NCBI GenBank assembly: GCA_902835305.1
Contig: CADFMD010000010.1
Location: 1 to 64,000, forward strand
Direction of reading: 5' to 3'
From: Coriobacteriaceae bacterium
Lineage (GTDB): Bacteria; Actinomycetota; Coriobacteriia; Coriobacteriales; Coriobacteriaceae
DNA length: 64,000 nucleotides
In this document: positions 26,630 through 35,435 of the stretch, one piece after another
Layout of the letters: every line of letters starts with the position of its first letter
How positions within the stretch are numbered: position 1 is the stretch's first letter
Position numbers and translations under genes: made by a program
Notes under the pieces: model-generated
Database searches by the model: none
Seen by the model: the letters and a program-made list of their open reading frames with translations, nothing else
What the model was told of the DNA's origin: nothing

Positions 26630-26926
26630 GATACTTCCCCTTCCATGCACTTACGCGCACGACCGTGGTAACGAATCGACCCGCCGAATGCGAGCCGTGA
26701 GGGTACTATACGGCGGGTTTTGGGCGGGCTTGCGCAGAGGGCGCGGGGGTTGGTAAACGTGGTAAATATGGCGGTAAACGGTAAGTAAAGTTGGTTACCT
26801 TATGAAGATACCAATGCAAGATGCTTGCAGGTCAAATGCTAGTTTATTGCTAAATCGCTTTACCAATATCGTGCATTATTTTTAGGTAGTCTTTTAGAGA
26901 CGGGCATTTTTAGCTACCCCAATAAG
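26630..26926 (-). promoter_or_regulatory. ppdK upstream region with GGTAAA motif array
   Basis: This 297-base gap has no gene. A minus-strand TATAGT (26710-26705) is a candidate ppdK -10. Upstream of it lie direct copies of GGTAAA/GGTAAG starting at 26752, 26761, 26773 and 26780, then GGTTACC (26793-26799) and an inverted TTTACC near 26860. A perfect palindrome TGCAAG-ATG-CTTGCA occupies 26815-26829. The block is AT-rich compared with its surroundings. A binding array for a regulator is inferred; no clear terminator for the upstream gene is seen, so read-through into ppdK remains possible. Confidence 0.45.
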
Positions 26927-27802
26927 CTAGCTTTGCTGGGCTCGGCGGGCGGCGCGGCGGGCACGGGCATCTTGGATTTCCTCCAAGTGGCTAATGATCT
27001 CGGCAGCGCTTTCCTCGATGGCCTTGCCATCGGTACGCACCACAAAGCAGCCTAGGCGCTTCATGAGGGCACGGGCTTCCTCAAGCTCGCTGCGCACACT
27101 CTCGGGCTCGGCATAGGAGCCGGCAACGGCACGGGCGTAGTCATCGCCCAAGCGACTATCGCGAATTTCGGAAATCACATCGACGGTCGAGATCAGACCA
27201 AACAACCGCATCGGGTCAACCTCGTAAATCGACTTCGGCGGCTCCATGCCATGCGCCAGTGGGACATTGGCGACCTTGTAGCCCTGATAGGCTAAATACA
27301 TCGACAGCGGCGTCTTGGATGTACGCGACACACCCAGCAGCACGATATCGGCACCCGACAGATCGTCGCAACCGCGCCCGTCATCGTGCTCAACGAAATA
27401 CTCCATGGCCTCGATACGATGGAAATAGCGGTCATCGGTCTTGTGAATCACGCCCGCAACGCACTTGGGCGGCACACCGATGAGCGACGACAGCACGGCA
27501 AGCGTCGGGCCGATCAGGTCGACCGAACGGATATGCAGCATACCCAGGTAATCGAGCACGCGGGCGCGAAGCGCCGGATCGACAATGGTATGGAACACGG
27601 CGACATCGCGATGGTCGGCATCGACGCGCGGCCCCACAAATGACTTGACCTGCTCCACCGAGGTCACCTTGGGCAGGCGCAAGAGACGAAAAGCCCCTTC
27701 ATCAAATTGCCCGGACGCCGCAAGCACCACCTCACAAGCGGTATCGCCGAGCGAATCGGAGATAACGATAACGGTGGGACGAGCGGTGACCGGGCAATCC
27801 AT
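26927..27802 (-). CDS. PPDK regulatory protein (bifunctional kinase/pyrophosphorylase)
   Basis: DUF299 family: inactivates PPDK by ADP-dependent phosphorylation of the Thr next to its catalytic His, and reactivates it by Pi-dependent removal. The P-loop-like GVSRTSKT is at residues 157-164, followed by PLSMYLAYQGYKVANVPL; HTIVDP and the N-terminal VISDSLGDTA are also conserved. Adjacent ppdK supplies the target TSH. GGAG lies six bases before the ATG. The downstream gene order glyQ-glyS-regulator-ppdK is common in Gram-positive anaerobes. Confidence 0.92.
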   Translation of the reverse strand: MDCPVTARPTVIVISDSLGDTACEVVLAASGQFDEGAFRLLRLPKVTSVEQVKSFVGPRVDADHRDVAVFHTIVDPALRARVLDYLGMLHIRSVDLIGPTLAVLSSLIGVPPKCVAGVIHKTDDRYFHRIEAMEYFVEHDDGRGCDDLSGADIVLLGVSRTSKTPLSMYLAYQGYKVANVPLAHGMEPPKSIYEVDPMRLFGLISTVDVISEIRDSRLGDDYARAVAGSYAEPESVRSELEEARALMKRLGCFVVRTDGKAIEESAAEIISHLEEIQDARARRAARRAQQS

Positions 27803-27836
27803 GCGGGGCTCCTTTTGCGCTTATGCGCAGGCTGGC

Positions 27837-29933
27837 TTACTTTTTGCGGGCAAGCTCACCGATGTTGGCGATGCCGGAGAAAACGGCCTCGAAGCGGTTG
27901 AGCAGCTTAAGGCGATTATCGCGAAGCTGCTCGTCCTTGTCCATGACCATGACCTCATCGAAGAAACGGTCGATGGGCGCACGCAGGGCGGCGAGGGCGG
28001 CAAATGCGGCCGGGTAGTCCTCGGCAGCAAGGGCGGCATCGACGGCAGTCTGAGCGGCCTCGGAGGCGTCGGCAAGCGCAAGCTCAACCTCGCCCATCAG
28101 GGCGCGGTCGTACTCCGCACCCAGCTCGGGCTTGGAGATATGCGCGGCGCGGGCATAGGCGGTCGCCAGGTTGTCGAACGTCTCAGCGTCGTTCTTGCGG
28201 GCCTCATCGAGGGCGGCGCAGCGGGCGAAGAAGACGGACGGGGCGATAATGTGCACCGCGGAGACGGCGGCAACGGTATCGGCCGGGATCTTTTCGTCGC
28301 GGGCCATGCTCACCAGGCGGCCATGGAAGAAGTCACGAACCTGCTGGGCGACCTCGGCGGCGTCGAACTCAATGCCCTGCTCGCTATAGAGCTCGAGCGC
28401 AAAGTCGATGAGCGACGTAGGATCGATCGACAGACGGTCGCGCAGGATGTTGATAATACCGATAGCGGCACGACGCAGCGCGTAGGGATCGGAGGAGCCA
28501 GTCGGGGGCTCGCCGATGGCAAAGATACCGGCGATGGTATCGAGCTTGTCAGCGCAGGCCACGATGCAGCCAGCGGTGCCCTCTGGCAGCTCGTCGCCGG
28601 CAAAGCGGGGACGATAATGATCGCGAATGGCGTGGGCAACCTCGTCGTTCTCCCCCATCGCGGTCGCGTAATAACCGCCCATCACGCCCTGCTGGCTCGT
28701 GAACTCGACGACGGCGTTGGACACCAGGTCTGCCTTGCACAGGTGCGCGGCGCGAGCAGCGTCGGCGGCAAGATGGGCGCCCAGGTGAGCCTCGCGGGCG
28801 ATGGCGAGCGCGAGCTGCTCGATGCGCTCGGACTTGGCGAGCACGCTGCCGAGCTTCTCCTGGAAAGCGACCTTGGACAGGCGCTCACGGAACTCGTCGA
28901 GGGAGATCTTCAGGTCCTCCTCGTAGAAGAACTTAGCGTCGTCCAGACGGGCGCGCACGACGCGCTCGTTACCGTCGATCACGCGCTCGGCGTTCTCGGG
29001 CTTGCTGTTGGAGACGACCACGAACTCACGCGTAAGCTTGCCCTCGCCGTCATAGATCGGGAAGTAGCGCTGGTTGGTGAGCATGGACTCGCAGATGATC
29101 TCGTGCGGGACCTTGAGGAACTCCTCGTCGAAGGTACCGACGAGCACCGTCGGCCACTCGCAGAGGTTAATGACCTCCTCAAAGACCTTCTTGGGCGTGT
29201 CGACATGGCAGCCGGGGCGAGCGGCCTCGACCTCGGCGATACCGGCAAGGATGGCCTCACGACGACGCTCGGCAGAAAGCACGCCGGCGTCCTCGAGCAC
29301 CTGCTCGTAGACGGCGGGGCTAGCGACAACATGGTCACCGGGGCCAAGCACGCGATGGCCACGCGTGGTGTTGCCGCTCGTCACGTCGGCAAACGACACA
29401 GGCACAATATCCTCGCCCAGAAGGCAGCAAATCCAGCGGACCGGACGCACGAACGTCGCGTGCTCGTGCCCCCAGCGCTGGCTGCGGTAGTTGGGCCACT
29501 GCAGGCCGGCGATAGTCTTCTCGCACAGGGCCGTCAGGATCGGGGTAGCCGGTGCGGAGGGAATGTTCTTCTCGGCGAACACATACTCGCGGCCGTCGGT
29601 GTCCTCACGACGGACCAAGTCCTCGGCAGCCACACCGAACTTACGGGCGAAGCCCTGTGCGGCCTTGGTGGCGTTGCCGTCGGCATCAAAGGCAATGTTT
29701 GCCGCGGGGCCGCGCTTGACCTCGTGAACCTCATCGGTCGCAGTGGCGACGTTGGCCACGAGCGCAGCCAGACGACGCGGACTCGAGATCACGCGGACCT
29801 CGCCATGGGCCAGACCGGCCTCGTCGAGGCCCTTGGCGATCATGGTGCCAAGCTGCTTGACAGCATTGTTCAGCGGTGCGGAGGGCATTTCCTCCGTACC
29901 GATCTCAAACAGGAAATCCTTAGCGTCTGCCAT
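27837..29933 (-). CDS. glyS: Glycyl-tRNA synthetase beta subunit
   Basis: Beta chain of the heterotetrameric bacterial GlyRS; it binds tRNA-Gly. The 698 residues begin with the family segment FLFEIGTEEMPSAPL and include ERIEQLALAIA and PYALRRAAIGIINIL. Starts three bases after glyQ, so the subunits are made together. A very long antisense frame over this gene is a codon-bias shadow. Confidence 0.96.
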   Translation of the reverse strand: MADAKDFLFEIGTEEMPSAPLNNAVKQLGTMIAKGLDEAGLAHGEVRVISSPRRLAALVANVATATDEVHEVKRGPAANIAFDADGNATKAAQGFARKFGVAAEDLVRREDTDGREYVFAEKNIPSAPATPILTALCEKTIAGLQWPNYRSQRWGHEHATFVRPVRWICCLLGEDIVPVSFADVTSGNTTRGHRVLGPGDHVVASPAVYEQVLEDAGVLSAERRREAILAGIAEVEAARPGCHVDTPKKVFEEVINLCEWPTVLVGTFDEEFLKVPHEIICESMLTNQRYFPIYDGEGKLTREFVVVSNSKPENAERVIDGNERVVRARLDDAKFFYEEDLKISLDEFRERLSKVAFQEKLGSVLAKSERIEQLALAIAREAHLGAHLAADAARAAHLCKADLVSNAVVEFTSQQGVMGGYYATAMGENDEVAHAIRDHYRPRFAGDELPEGTAGCIVACADKLDTIAGIFAIGEPPTGSSDPYALRRAAIGIINILRDRLSIDPTSLIDFALELYSEQGIEFDAAEVAQQVRDFFHGRLVSMARDEKIPADTVAAVSAVHIIAPSVFFARCAALDEARKNDAETFDNLATAYARAAHISKPELGAEYDRALMGEVELALADASEAAQTAVDAALAAEDYPAAFAALAALRAPIDRFFDEVMVMDKDEQLRDNRLKLLNRFEAVFSGIANIGELARKK

Positions 29934-29936
29934 GGC

Positions 29937-30848
29937 TTACGCCACCTCGCCTTCCTGGTCGGCATTCTCGTTGACTCCGGCGACCTCGGCCATGTAGGCC
30001 TCGCAGCACGCCTTGGCGACGGCGCGGACGCGCAGGATGTAGTTGGCACGCTCGACCGCGGACAGGGCGCCACGGGCATCGAGCAGGTTGAAGGCATGGC
30101 TGCACTTCATGACGCAGTCGTACGCCGGCAGCGGCAGTTTGCGCTCCAGGCAGGAATGGCACTCGGCCTCGTAGTCGTCAAACTTCTGACGCATCATCTC
30201 GACGTTGGCGACCTCAAAGTTATAGGCACTGAACTCGCGCTCGTTCTCGAGGAACACGTCGCCGTAGGTCATGGGCGTGCCATCGGGCAGGTAGCTCCAC
30301 ACCAGATCGTAGACCGAGTTGACGCCCTGGGCGTACATGGCGATACGCTCCAGGCCATAGGTAATCTCGACGGGCACGGGGTCGACCTCGATACCGCCCA
30401 CCTGCTGGAAGTACGTAAACTGCGTGACCTCCATGCCGTTGAGCCAGACCTCCCAGCCAAGGCCCCAGGCGCCCAGGGTCGGGCTCTCCCAGTCGTCCTC
30501 GACAAAGCGGACGTCATGGTCGTTGGGGTCCAGGCCAATGGCGGCCAGCGAACCCAGGTAGAGCTCCTGGGCGTTGACCGGCGACGGCTTGATGAGCACC
30601 TGGAACTGATAGTAGTGCTGCATGCGGTTAGGGTTCTCGCCGTAGCGGCCGTCGGCGGGACGGCGGCAAGGCTGCGCATAGCAGGTGCGCCACTCGGCGG
30701 GACCGAGCGAGCGCAGCGTGGTCGCGGTATGGAAGGTACCGGCACCGACCTCGGAGTCATAGGGCTGCATAATGACGCAGCCCTGCTCGCCCCAGTACTG
30801 CTGGAGGCGCAGGATGATGTCTTGGAAGGAAAGCGATGAAGCGTTCAT
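29937..30848 (-). CDS. glyQ: Glycyl-tRNA synthetase alpha subunit
   Basis: Catalytic alpha chain, 303 residues. The N-terminus LSFQDIILRLQQYWGEQGCV and GAGTFHTATTLRSLGP, then QPCRRPADGRYGENPNR, are hallmark class II motifs. AGAGG/GAGGGG precede the ATG. A TATAGT on the minus strand at 30902-30897 may be the promoter -10, just after lepB ends. First gene of the glyQ-glyS-regulator-ppdK run. Confidence 0.96.
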   Translation of the reverse strand: MNASSLSFQDIILRLQQYWGEQGCVIMQPYDSEVGAGTFHTATTLRSLGPAEWRTCYAQPCRRPADGRYGENPNRMQHYYQFQVLIKPSPVNAQELYLGSLAAIGLDPNDHDVRFVEDDWESPTLGAWGLGWEVWLNGMEVTQFTYFQQVGGIEVDPVPVEITYGLERIAMYAQGVNSVYDLVWSYLPDGTPMTYGDVFLENEREFSAYNFEVANVEMMRQKFDDYEAECHSCLERKLPLPAYDCVMKCSHAFNLLDARGALSAVERANYILRVRAVAKACCEAYMAEVAGVNENADQEGEVA

Positions 30849-30907
30849 GCCTCTAATATCCCCTCGTCGAAACGATTACACGGTTAGGTACTGTACTATA
30901 GCGGTTT

Positions 30908-31471
30908 TTAGTCGATAGCGCCGATGCGGTTGAGCGGCCAGTAGCGCACAAGCGCCACAGCGATCAAATCAGAGCGATCGACGGGACCAAAGTAGCGCGA
31001 GTCGGCAGAGTTTTCGCGGTTGTCGCCCATCACCCACACGCACCCGTCGGGAACGGTGTAGGGATAACTCACCTGGGCGCCAGGCGCTTGGACCGAAAGC
31101 GGCCAGCTCATGCCCGTCGTATAGTCCTCGTCGAGCGCCTGGCCGTCAACGACGACCTTGCCGTCCTGAAGGTCGACCGTCTGGCCGGCCGTGGCGATGA
31201 CGCGCTTTACCAGCACGTCATGCTCGGATGTGGCATCGGGGTTGTGAAACACCACGATATCGCCCTGTTTGACGGGCTGTCCGAGTTCGAGCGTCACCTT
31301 CTGCGCCAGAATCTGATCGCCGATCTCGATCGTGTCCTCCATGGAACCGGTGGGCACTACAAAGGGCTCGACCACAAACGAGCGAATCAAGAAGGTGGCG
31401 ACCAGTGCGATCGCGATGACCGCGATCCACTCAAAAGCGCCCCTCAACGCGGAATGTTGCGTAGGAACCAT
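30908..31471 (-). CDS. lepB: Type I signal peptidase
   Basis: Cleaves signal peptides of exported proteins at the membrane. One N-terminal helix (about 11-31) is followed by the catalytic Ser43 in PTGSMEDT, Lys89 in VLVKRVIATAG, and the GDNRENSADSRYFGPV box. 187 residues from ATG 31471, which has GAGGAG five bases upstream; a GTG two codons earlier touches the same site. It follows trmD with overlapping signals. Confidence 0.95.
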   Translation of the reverse strand: MVPTQHSALRGAFEWIAVIAIALVATFLIRSFVVEPFVVPTGSMEDTIEIGDQILAQKVTLELGQPVKQGDIVVFHNPDATSEHDVLVKRVIATAGQTVDLQDGKVVVDGQALDEDYTTGMSWPLSVQAPGAQVSYPYTVPDGCVWVMGDNRENSADSRYFGPVDRSDLIAVALVRYWPLNRIGAID

Positions 31472-31473
31472 AC

Positions 31474-32232
31474 TCACTCCTCGCTCTGCGAATACGAAGC
31501 GTCAAGGATCACCTGCGCGTAAGCGCGCTCCTCGGGCGTGAGCCGCGCCGTCTCGATCAAGTCCGGACGCCAGCGGCAGGTGCGCTCGATGGCGTTCTTG
31601 CGACGCCAGGCATCGACCTTGGCGTGATCGCCGCTCACAAGCACCGGAGGCACGCCCTCGCCGTTGAACTCGGCGGGACGGGTGTACTGCGCGTACTCGA
31701 GCAGGCCTCCGTCCTCGGCGGTCGAGAACGACTCGTCGACGTTGCTCATCTCATCACCAAGGGCGCCGGGGATCAGGCGTACGACGGCATCGGCAACGAC
31801 CATAGCGGGAAGCTCGCCGCCCGTGAGCACGTAATCGCCGATCGACAGGCGCTCGTCGGCATACGCATAGGCACGCTCGTCGACACCTTCGTAACGGCTG
31901 CACACAAACAGCAGGCGCTCGCTTTTGAGCAGGCGCTCGGCCACATGCTGCGTAAAAGGCTCGCCGCACGGGGTGAAGAACACCACCGTCGGCTTGGGGC
32001 CCTCCGCGCTAATGGCCTCGATGGCCTCGGCGATAGGCTCGACCTTCATGAGCATGCCCTGCCCGCCGCCGTACGGCTCGTCATCGACGGTACGATGGCG
32101 GTCGTGCGTCCAGTCGCGCAGGTTATACGCCTTAAAATCAAAAAGGCCGGCCTTGCGGGCGCGGCCCAAAATCGATGTGGACATGACGGGCTCAAACATC
32201 TCGGGAAAGACCGAAAGGGTCTCAATCAGCAT
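31474..32232 (-). CDS. trmD: tRNA (guanine-37-N1) methyltransferase
   Basis: SAM-dependent knotted methyltransferase that modifies G37 and prevents frameshifts. TLSVFPEMFEP at the N-terminus, DDEPYGGGQGMLMK and SIGDYVLTGGELPAM (the knot) are intact. 252 residues. Sits between rimM and lepB in the rpsP operon. Confidence 0.96.
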   Translation of the reverse strand: MLIETLSVFPEMFEPVMSTSILGRARKAGLFDFKAYNLRDWTHDRHRTVDDEPYGGGQGMLMKVEPIAEAIEAISAEGPKPTVVFFTPCGEPFTQHVAERLLKSERLLFVCSRYEGVDERAYAYADERLSIGDYVLTGGELPAMVVADAVVRLIPGALGDEMSNVDESFSTAEDGGLLEYAQYTRPAEFNGEGVPPVLVSGDHAKVDAWRRKNAIERTCRWRPDLIETARLTPEERAYAQVILDASYSQSEE

Positions 32233-32242
32233 GTTGTCCTCC

Positions 32243-32764
32243 CTACTTGTCCATATCGATCAGGCCGTCCATAACGTGGACGGAAATTGTTCCTGTGTCG
32301 GGAAGATCGAGCACAACCTGCTCGATCACGGGAATCAGTACCTCGCCGTACCGATCGCCCTCGACAACCCAAACATCGTTAGCGGGCGTCGACATGATCT
32401 CGACGATCGTACCGAGTGAACCGAAGCGCTCGTCGACCACCTCGCGACCCATCAGGTCGGAATAGGCGGCGTCGAGTGAATCGAGCTCAAAATCGTCACG
32501 ATTTGCCAACACATAGCATCCCGTGATGCCCTCGGCGGCCGTCAAGTCGTCAATGCCCTCAAACGAGACCAGATCGCCATCGCCCGTATCGGTGACGGAC
32601 ACGACCGTGCAAAAGCGGTCGCGCTTGAGCGCCGGCGGCGTCAGGGCGACGCGCATACCCGGCTCTAATACAGAAGGAAGCCCCCGCAGCGGCTGCGCGA
32701 GGACCTCCCCCTTCCTTCCGTGCGGCTTGACCACACGGGCGATGTTTTTGTACTGGGACCTCAA
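32243..32764 (-). CDS. rimM: 16S rRNA processing/ribosome maturation factor RimM
   Basis: Assembly factor for the 30S head, binding S19. The N-terminal barrel begins NIARVVKPHGRKGEVLAQPL, and the PRC-barrel with SDLMGREVVDE and DVWVVEGDRYGEVLIPVIEQ follows. 173 residues. The only plausible start is a TTG shortly after AGGA of the khpA end, so initiation is weak or coupled. Confidence 0.93.
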   Translation of the reverse strand: MRSQYKNIARVVKPHGRKGEVLAQPLRGLPSVLEPGMRVALTPPALKRDRFCTVVSVTDTGDGDLVSFEGIDDLTAAEGITGCYVLANRDDFELDSLDAAYSDLMGREVVDERFGSLGTIVEIMSTPANDVWVVEGDRYGEVLIPVIEQVVLDLPDTGTISVHVMDGLIDMDK

Positions 32765-32768
32765 GGTC

Positions 32769-33053
32769 CTAGCCCAGAACCTCTACCTCGACAGCAGTGT
32801 CGAGGCGAGCGGCCAGTGCACGGGCGAGCGTGCGAATGGCCTTGATGGTACGGCCACGACGGCCGATGACCTTAGCGACGTCATCCTCGGCGACCGAAAC
32901 CTCGATCGTAGAGGCGTCGTCACCATCGATGACCTCAAGGCTCACGGAATCCGGGTCGTCGACGATCTGAACAACGAGATATTCGACGAGATCGGCGATG
33001 CGATCTGAGAGCATTGCCTCACCCTCGAGCTGTGCAGCGTCAACCTCAGGCAC
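32769..33053 (-). CDS. khpA: KH-domain RNA-binding protein KhpA
   Basis: Small RNA-binding protein; in other Gram-positives it pairs with KhpB and affects cell division and translation. The single KH domain has VAKVIGRRGRTIKAIRTL with the GxxG loop (GRRG). The GTG start is six bases after GAGGAG. At 94 residues it has an extra 15 at the N-terminus. Standard position between rpsP and rimM. Confidence 0.92.
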   Translation of the reverse strand: MPEVDAAQLEGEAMLSDRIADLVEYLVVQIVDDPDSVSLEVIDGDDASTIEVSVAEDDVAKVIGRRGRTIKAIRTLARALAARLDTAVEVEVLG

Positions 33054-33056
33054 GAT

Positions 33057-33398
33057 TTACTCCTCGGCGCCCTCAGCGGCCTCAGCGGCAGCCTTAGCGG
33101 CCTCGGCCTCTTTGGCGAGCTGCTTCTTGGACTTCTTGACGACGGTCTCGGTCTTCTCGCCCTCGTTGGCGGCCTTGACCAGAGCGGCGACGGCGTCGGT
33201 GAGCTGAGCGCCCTTGGACTGCCAGTCGGCGATCTTCTCGAGGTCGAGGTTGATGGTCTTGGGGGCGGTCATCGGGTTGTAGCGGCCAACCTCCTCGATG
33301 ATACGACCGTCACGCGGGGCGCGGGAATCGGCGACGACGACACGGTAGTACGGACGCTTCTTAGCGCCGTGACGAGCAAGGCGAATCTTGACTGCCAA
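33057..33398 (-). CDS. rpsP: 30S ribosomal protein S16
   Basis: S16 begins AVKIRLARHGAKKRPYYRVVVADSR. The start is TTG 33398, six bases after GGAG; longer frames add non-family residues. The C-terminal 30 residues are an Ala/Glu/Lys-rich tail typical of Actinomycetota. First gene of rpsP-khpA-rimM-trmD-lepB. Confidence 0.95.
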   Translation of the reverse strand: MAVKIRLARHGAKKRPYYRVVVADSRAPRDGRIIEEVGRYNPMTAPKTINLDLEKIADWQSKGAQLTDAVAALVKAANEGEKTETVVKKSKKQLAKEAEAAKAAAEAAEGAEE

Positions 33399-33454
33399 AG
33401 GAAACTCCTCCAACCAAGCAGCTTTAGGCTGCAACTACAAACAAACAGTTGAAC

Positions 33455-33483
33455 ATAATACGCCATCGACGCGGGCAGGTGAA
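33455..33483 (-). promoter_or_regulatory. Promoter of the rpsP operon
   Basis: Minus strand TTCACC (33483-33478), 17-base spacer, TATTAT (33460-33455), giving a leader of about 50 bases before rpsP. Confidence 0.65.
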
Positions 33484-33587
33484 GTCCGTGAGACCAACTT
33501 CTTCGGTGTGGTCGAAGGCAAATCCATATCTTAGACAAGAATTCGCGATTTGCAAGCACATCCACGCACCCCACATGAGCTGCGCGG

Positions 33588-33593
33588 TATACT
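33588..33593 (+). promoter_or_regulatory. -10 element of dinB, probable leaderless transcript
   Basis: TATACT ends seven bases before the A of the dinB ATG, so transcription would start at or next to the start codon. No Shine-Dalgarno sequence and no good -35 are seen. Leaderless mRNAs with this spacing are common in Actinomycetota. I see no clear LexA box. Confidence 0.45.
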
Positions 33594-33599
33594 CATGCC

Positions 33600-34853
33600 A
33601 TGAAAAGACGCGAACATACATACGGTTATGAAGATGCTGCGGGCGTCACGCCGCCGCCCTGGACGGGGCCGGCGGTGGGCCTCATGGATCTCGATGCGTT
33701 TTTTGCGAGCGTGGAAATGCTCGACCATCCCGAGTGGCGCGGCAAGCCACTCATCGTGGGTGGCGATGCCGATTCCCGCGGCGTTGTGTCCACCTGCTCA
33801 TACGAGGCGCGTCGCTTTGGCGTGCACTCCGCCATGCCCTCGGCCGAGGCACGGCGCCTCTGTCCGCAGGCCATTTGGACGCATGGGCACTTTGATCGCT
33901 ACCGCGAGGTGAGTGCGCAGGTCATGGCGATTCTTGCCGAAGAGACGCCGCGCGTTGAGCGCGTATCCATCGACGAAGCCTTTATCGATATCACACCGGG
34001 TCGTTTTGCGCCCGAGGACCCGCTGCTGGTTGCACGGCGCATAAGCGACCGCGTGGCAGCGCTGGGAGTGACCTGTTCCATTGGCGTGGGCTGCAACAAG
34101 ACGGTCGCAAAGATCGCAAGCGAGCGGGATAAGCCGTTTGGGCTGACCATCGTGCGCCCCGGAACCGAGCAGCGCTTTTTGGCCGCGCTGCCGGTATCTG
34201 CCATGAGCGGCATCGGGCGCTCGGCCGAGGAGCGACTGCGCCGCATGCGCATCTACACGCTCGGCGAGCTGTCACGCGCGCCGGAATCCACGCTAGCTGC
34301 AATTTTTGGCGTCAACGGCGAACGCATGCGCCAGCGTGCGCTGGGGCTCGAAATATCCGAAGTAACAAGCCTCGATGAGGAACGCGAGGTTAAATCCGTG
34401 AGCAATGAGCGCACCTTTGCGAAAGATTTGACTGAGCGTGGGGACATCGAAGCGGCGATTGCGCTGTTGGGAGAGTCGGTTGGACGCCGCCTGCGCCGTC
34501 AGGGACTGACGGGCGGCACGGTAACGCTCAAGCTTAAGTATTCGTATGGCAGCGGACGCACGGCGCAGCGGCGGCTTCCCCACCCCACCGACGACGAGAA
34601 TATCTTTGTGGCGGTTGCGCTCGAACTGCTCGACAACATCTGGCAGGAAGGCATGCATGTTCGCTTAGCAGGCATCGGCATGAGCGACTTTGACCATCAG
34701 GGCGGCATCCAGACCGACCTGTTCTGCGAAGTCGACGACCGCGGAGCCCAATCAAGCGACCGTCGCGACCTCTCCGTCGCGATCGATGCCGTCCGAGACA
34801 AGTTCGGCGACACCGCCCTATCTTTCGGCCGCCAATCCCGCTTCGACGATTAA
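33600..34853 (+). CDS. dinB: Y-family DNA polymerase IV
   Basis: Error-prone translesion polymerase. Catalytic acids are in MDLDAFFASVE and RVSIDEAFIDIT; CSIGVGCNKTVAKIASERDKP and the helix-hairpin-helix MSGIGRSAEERL follow, then the little-finger domain. 417 residues, the first 25 being a short extension. It is the only plus-strand gene in a long minus-strand stretch, divergent from rpsP. Its convergent neighbour rsfS shares a terminator hairpin. Confidence 0.94.
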   Translation: MKRREHTYGYEDAAGVTPPPWTGPAVGLMDLDAFFASVEMLDHPEWRGKPLIVGGDADSRGVVSTCSYEARRFGVHSAMPSAEARRLCPQAIWTHGHFDRYREVSAQVMAILAEETPRVERVSIDEAFIDITPGRFAPEDPLLVARRISDRVAALGVTCSIGVGCNKTVAKIASERDKPFGLTIVRPGTEQRFLAALPVSAMSGIGRSAEERLRRMRIYTLGELSRAPESTLAAIFGVNGERMRQRALGLEISEVTSLDEEREVKSVSNERTFAKDLTERGDIEAAIALLGESVGRRLRRQGLTGGTVTLKLKYSYGSGRTAQRRLPHPTDDENIFVAVALELLDNIWQEGMHVRLAGIGMSDFDHQGGIQTDLFCEVDDRGAQSSDRRDLSVAIDAVRDKFGDTALSFGRQSRFDD

Positions 34854-34861
34854 CCGCCTTT

Positions 34862-34908
34862 GGGCAAAAAGAAAGCCGGGCAGGTGCGGAAAACCGCAAC
34901 TGCCCGGC
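34862..34908 (-). terminator. Terminator between dinB and rsfS
   Basis: GCCGGGCAGGTGCGG/CCGCAACTGCCCGGC stem (one mismatch) with a four-base loop. The minus strand continues TTTCTTTTTG, so it best serves the rplU-rsfS operon, and may also stop dinB. Confidence 0.8.
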
Positions 34909-34951
34909 GAAATGCGCGAGGCTAGCTAAAAGCCCCATATCAAATGAGCCA

Positions 34952-35407
34952 CTAGAGGAGGTCGAGGGGGAGCTGGGGGGCGTCACCCCAGAGCTTTTCT
35001 AGGCGGTAAAAGTCGCGGGCTTCGGGAGTGAAGACGTGGACGACAACCGAGCCGTAGTCCATGAGCATCCAGGTCTTCTGCTCGCGGCCCTCGATGGAGA
35101 ACGGATGCTCGCCGCAAGCCTCGGCAACCTTCTCCTCGATCTCGTCGACAATCGAATCGACCTGGCGGTTGTTGGTACCGGTGGCAAGCACAAAGTAGTC
35201 GCACACGTCGGAAAGCTCGGTCAGGTCGAGCACCTGCACGTCCTCGCCCTTCTTGTCGTAGGCGGCCTGCGCGGCGGCGCGGGCGACATCCTCGGCGGCG
35301 ACACCGCTCGCGGACAGCGAGGCGGCGGTGCGGTCGGACGTGGCAACGAAACTCTTGTGCTCCACACCTTCAAGAATCTGCTCGTCAGTCATGGTCTCGT
35401 CGGCCAT
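34952..35407 (-). CDS. rsfS: Ribosomal silencing factor RsfS
   Basis: Binds L14 and keeps ribosomal subunits apart. The core DVQVLDLTELSDVCDYFVLATGTNNRQV is diagnostic, and the family end EGREQKTWMLMDYGSVVVHVF follows. 151 residues from ATG 35407, with AGAGG six bases upstream. An N-terminal extension of about 45 residues is Ala/Ser-rich. Last gene of the rplU operon. Confidence 0.93.
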   Translation of the reverse strand: MADETMTDEQILEGVEHKSFVATSDRTAASLSASGVAAEDVARAAAQAAYDKKGEDVQVLDLTELSDVCDYFVLATGTNNRQVDSIVDEIEEKVAEACGEHPFSIEGREQKTWMLMDYGSVVVHVFTPEARDFYRLEKLWGDAPQLPLDLL

Positions 35408-35435
35408 GGAATACCTCTTTCTAGACACACCCGAG

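Noticed and set aside
27585..30839. 1084-residue plus-strand frame across glyS and glyQ
   Set aside because: It runs through two well-defined genes on the other strand, is low-complexity, and its start lies inside the PPDK regulator gene; a codon-bias shadow.
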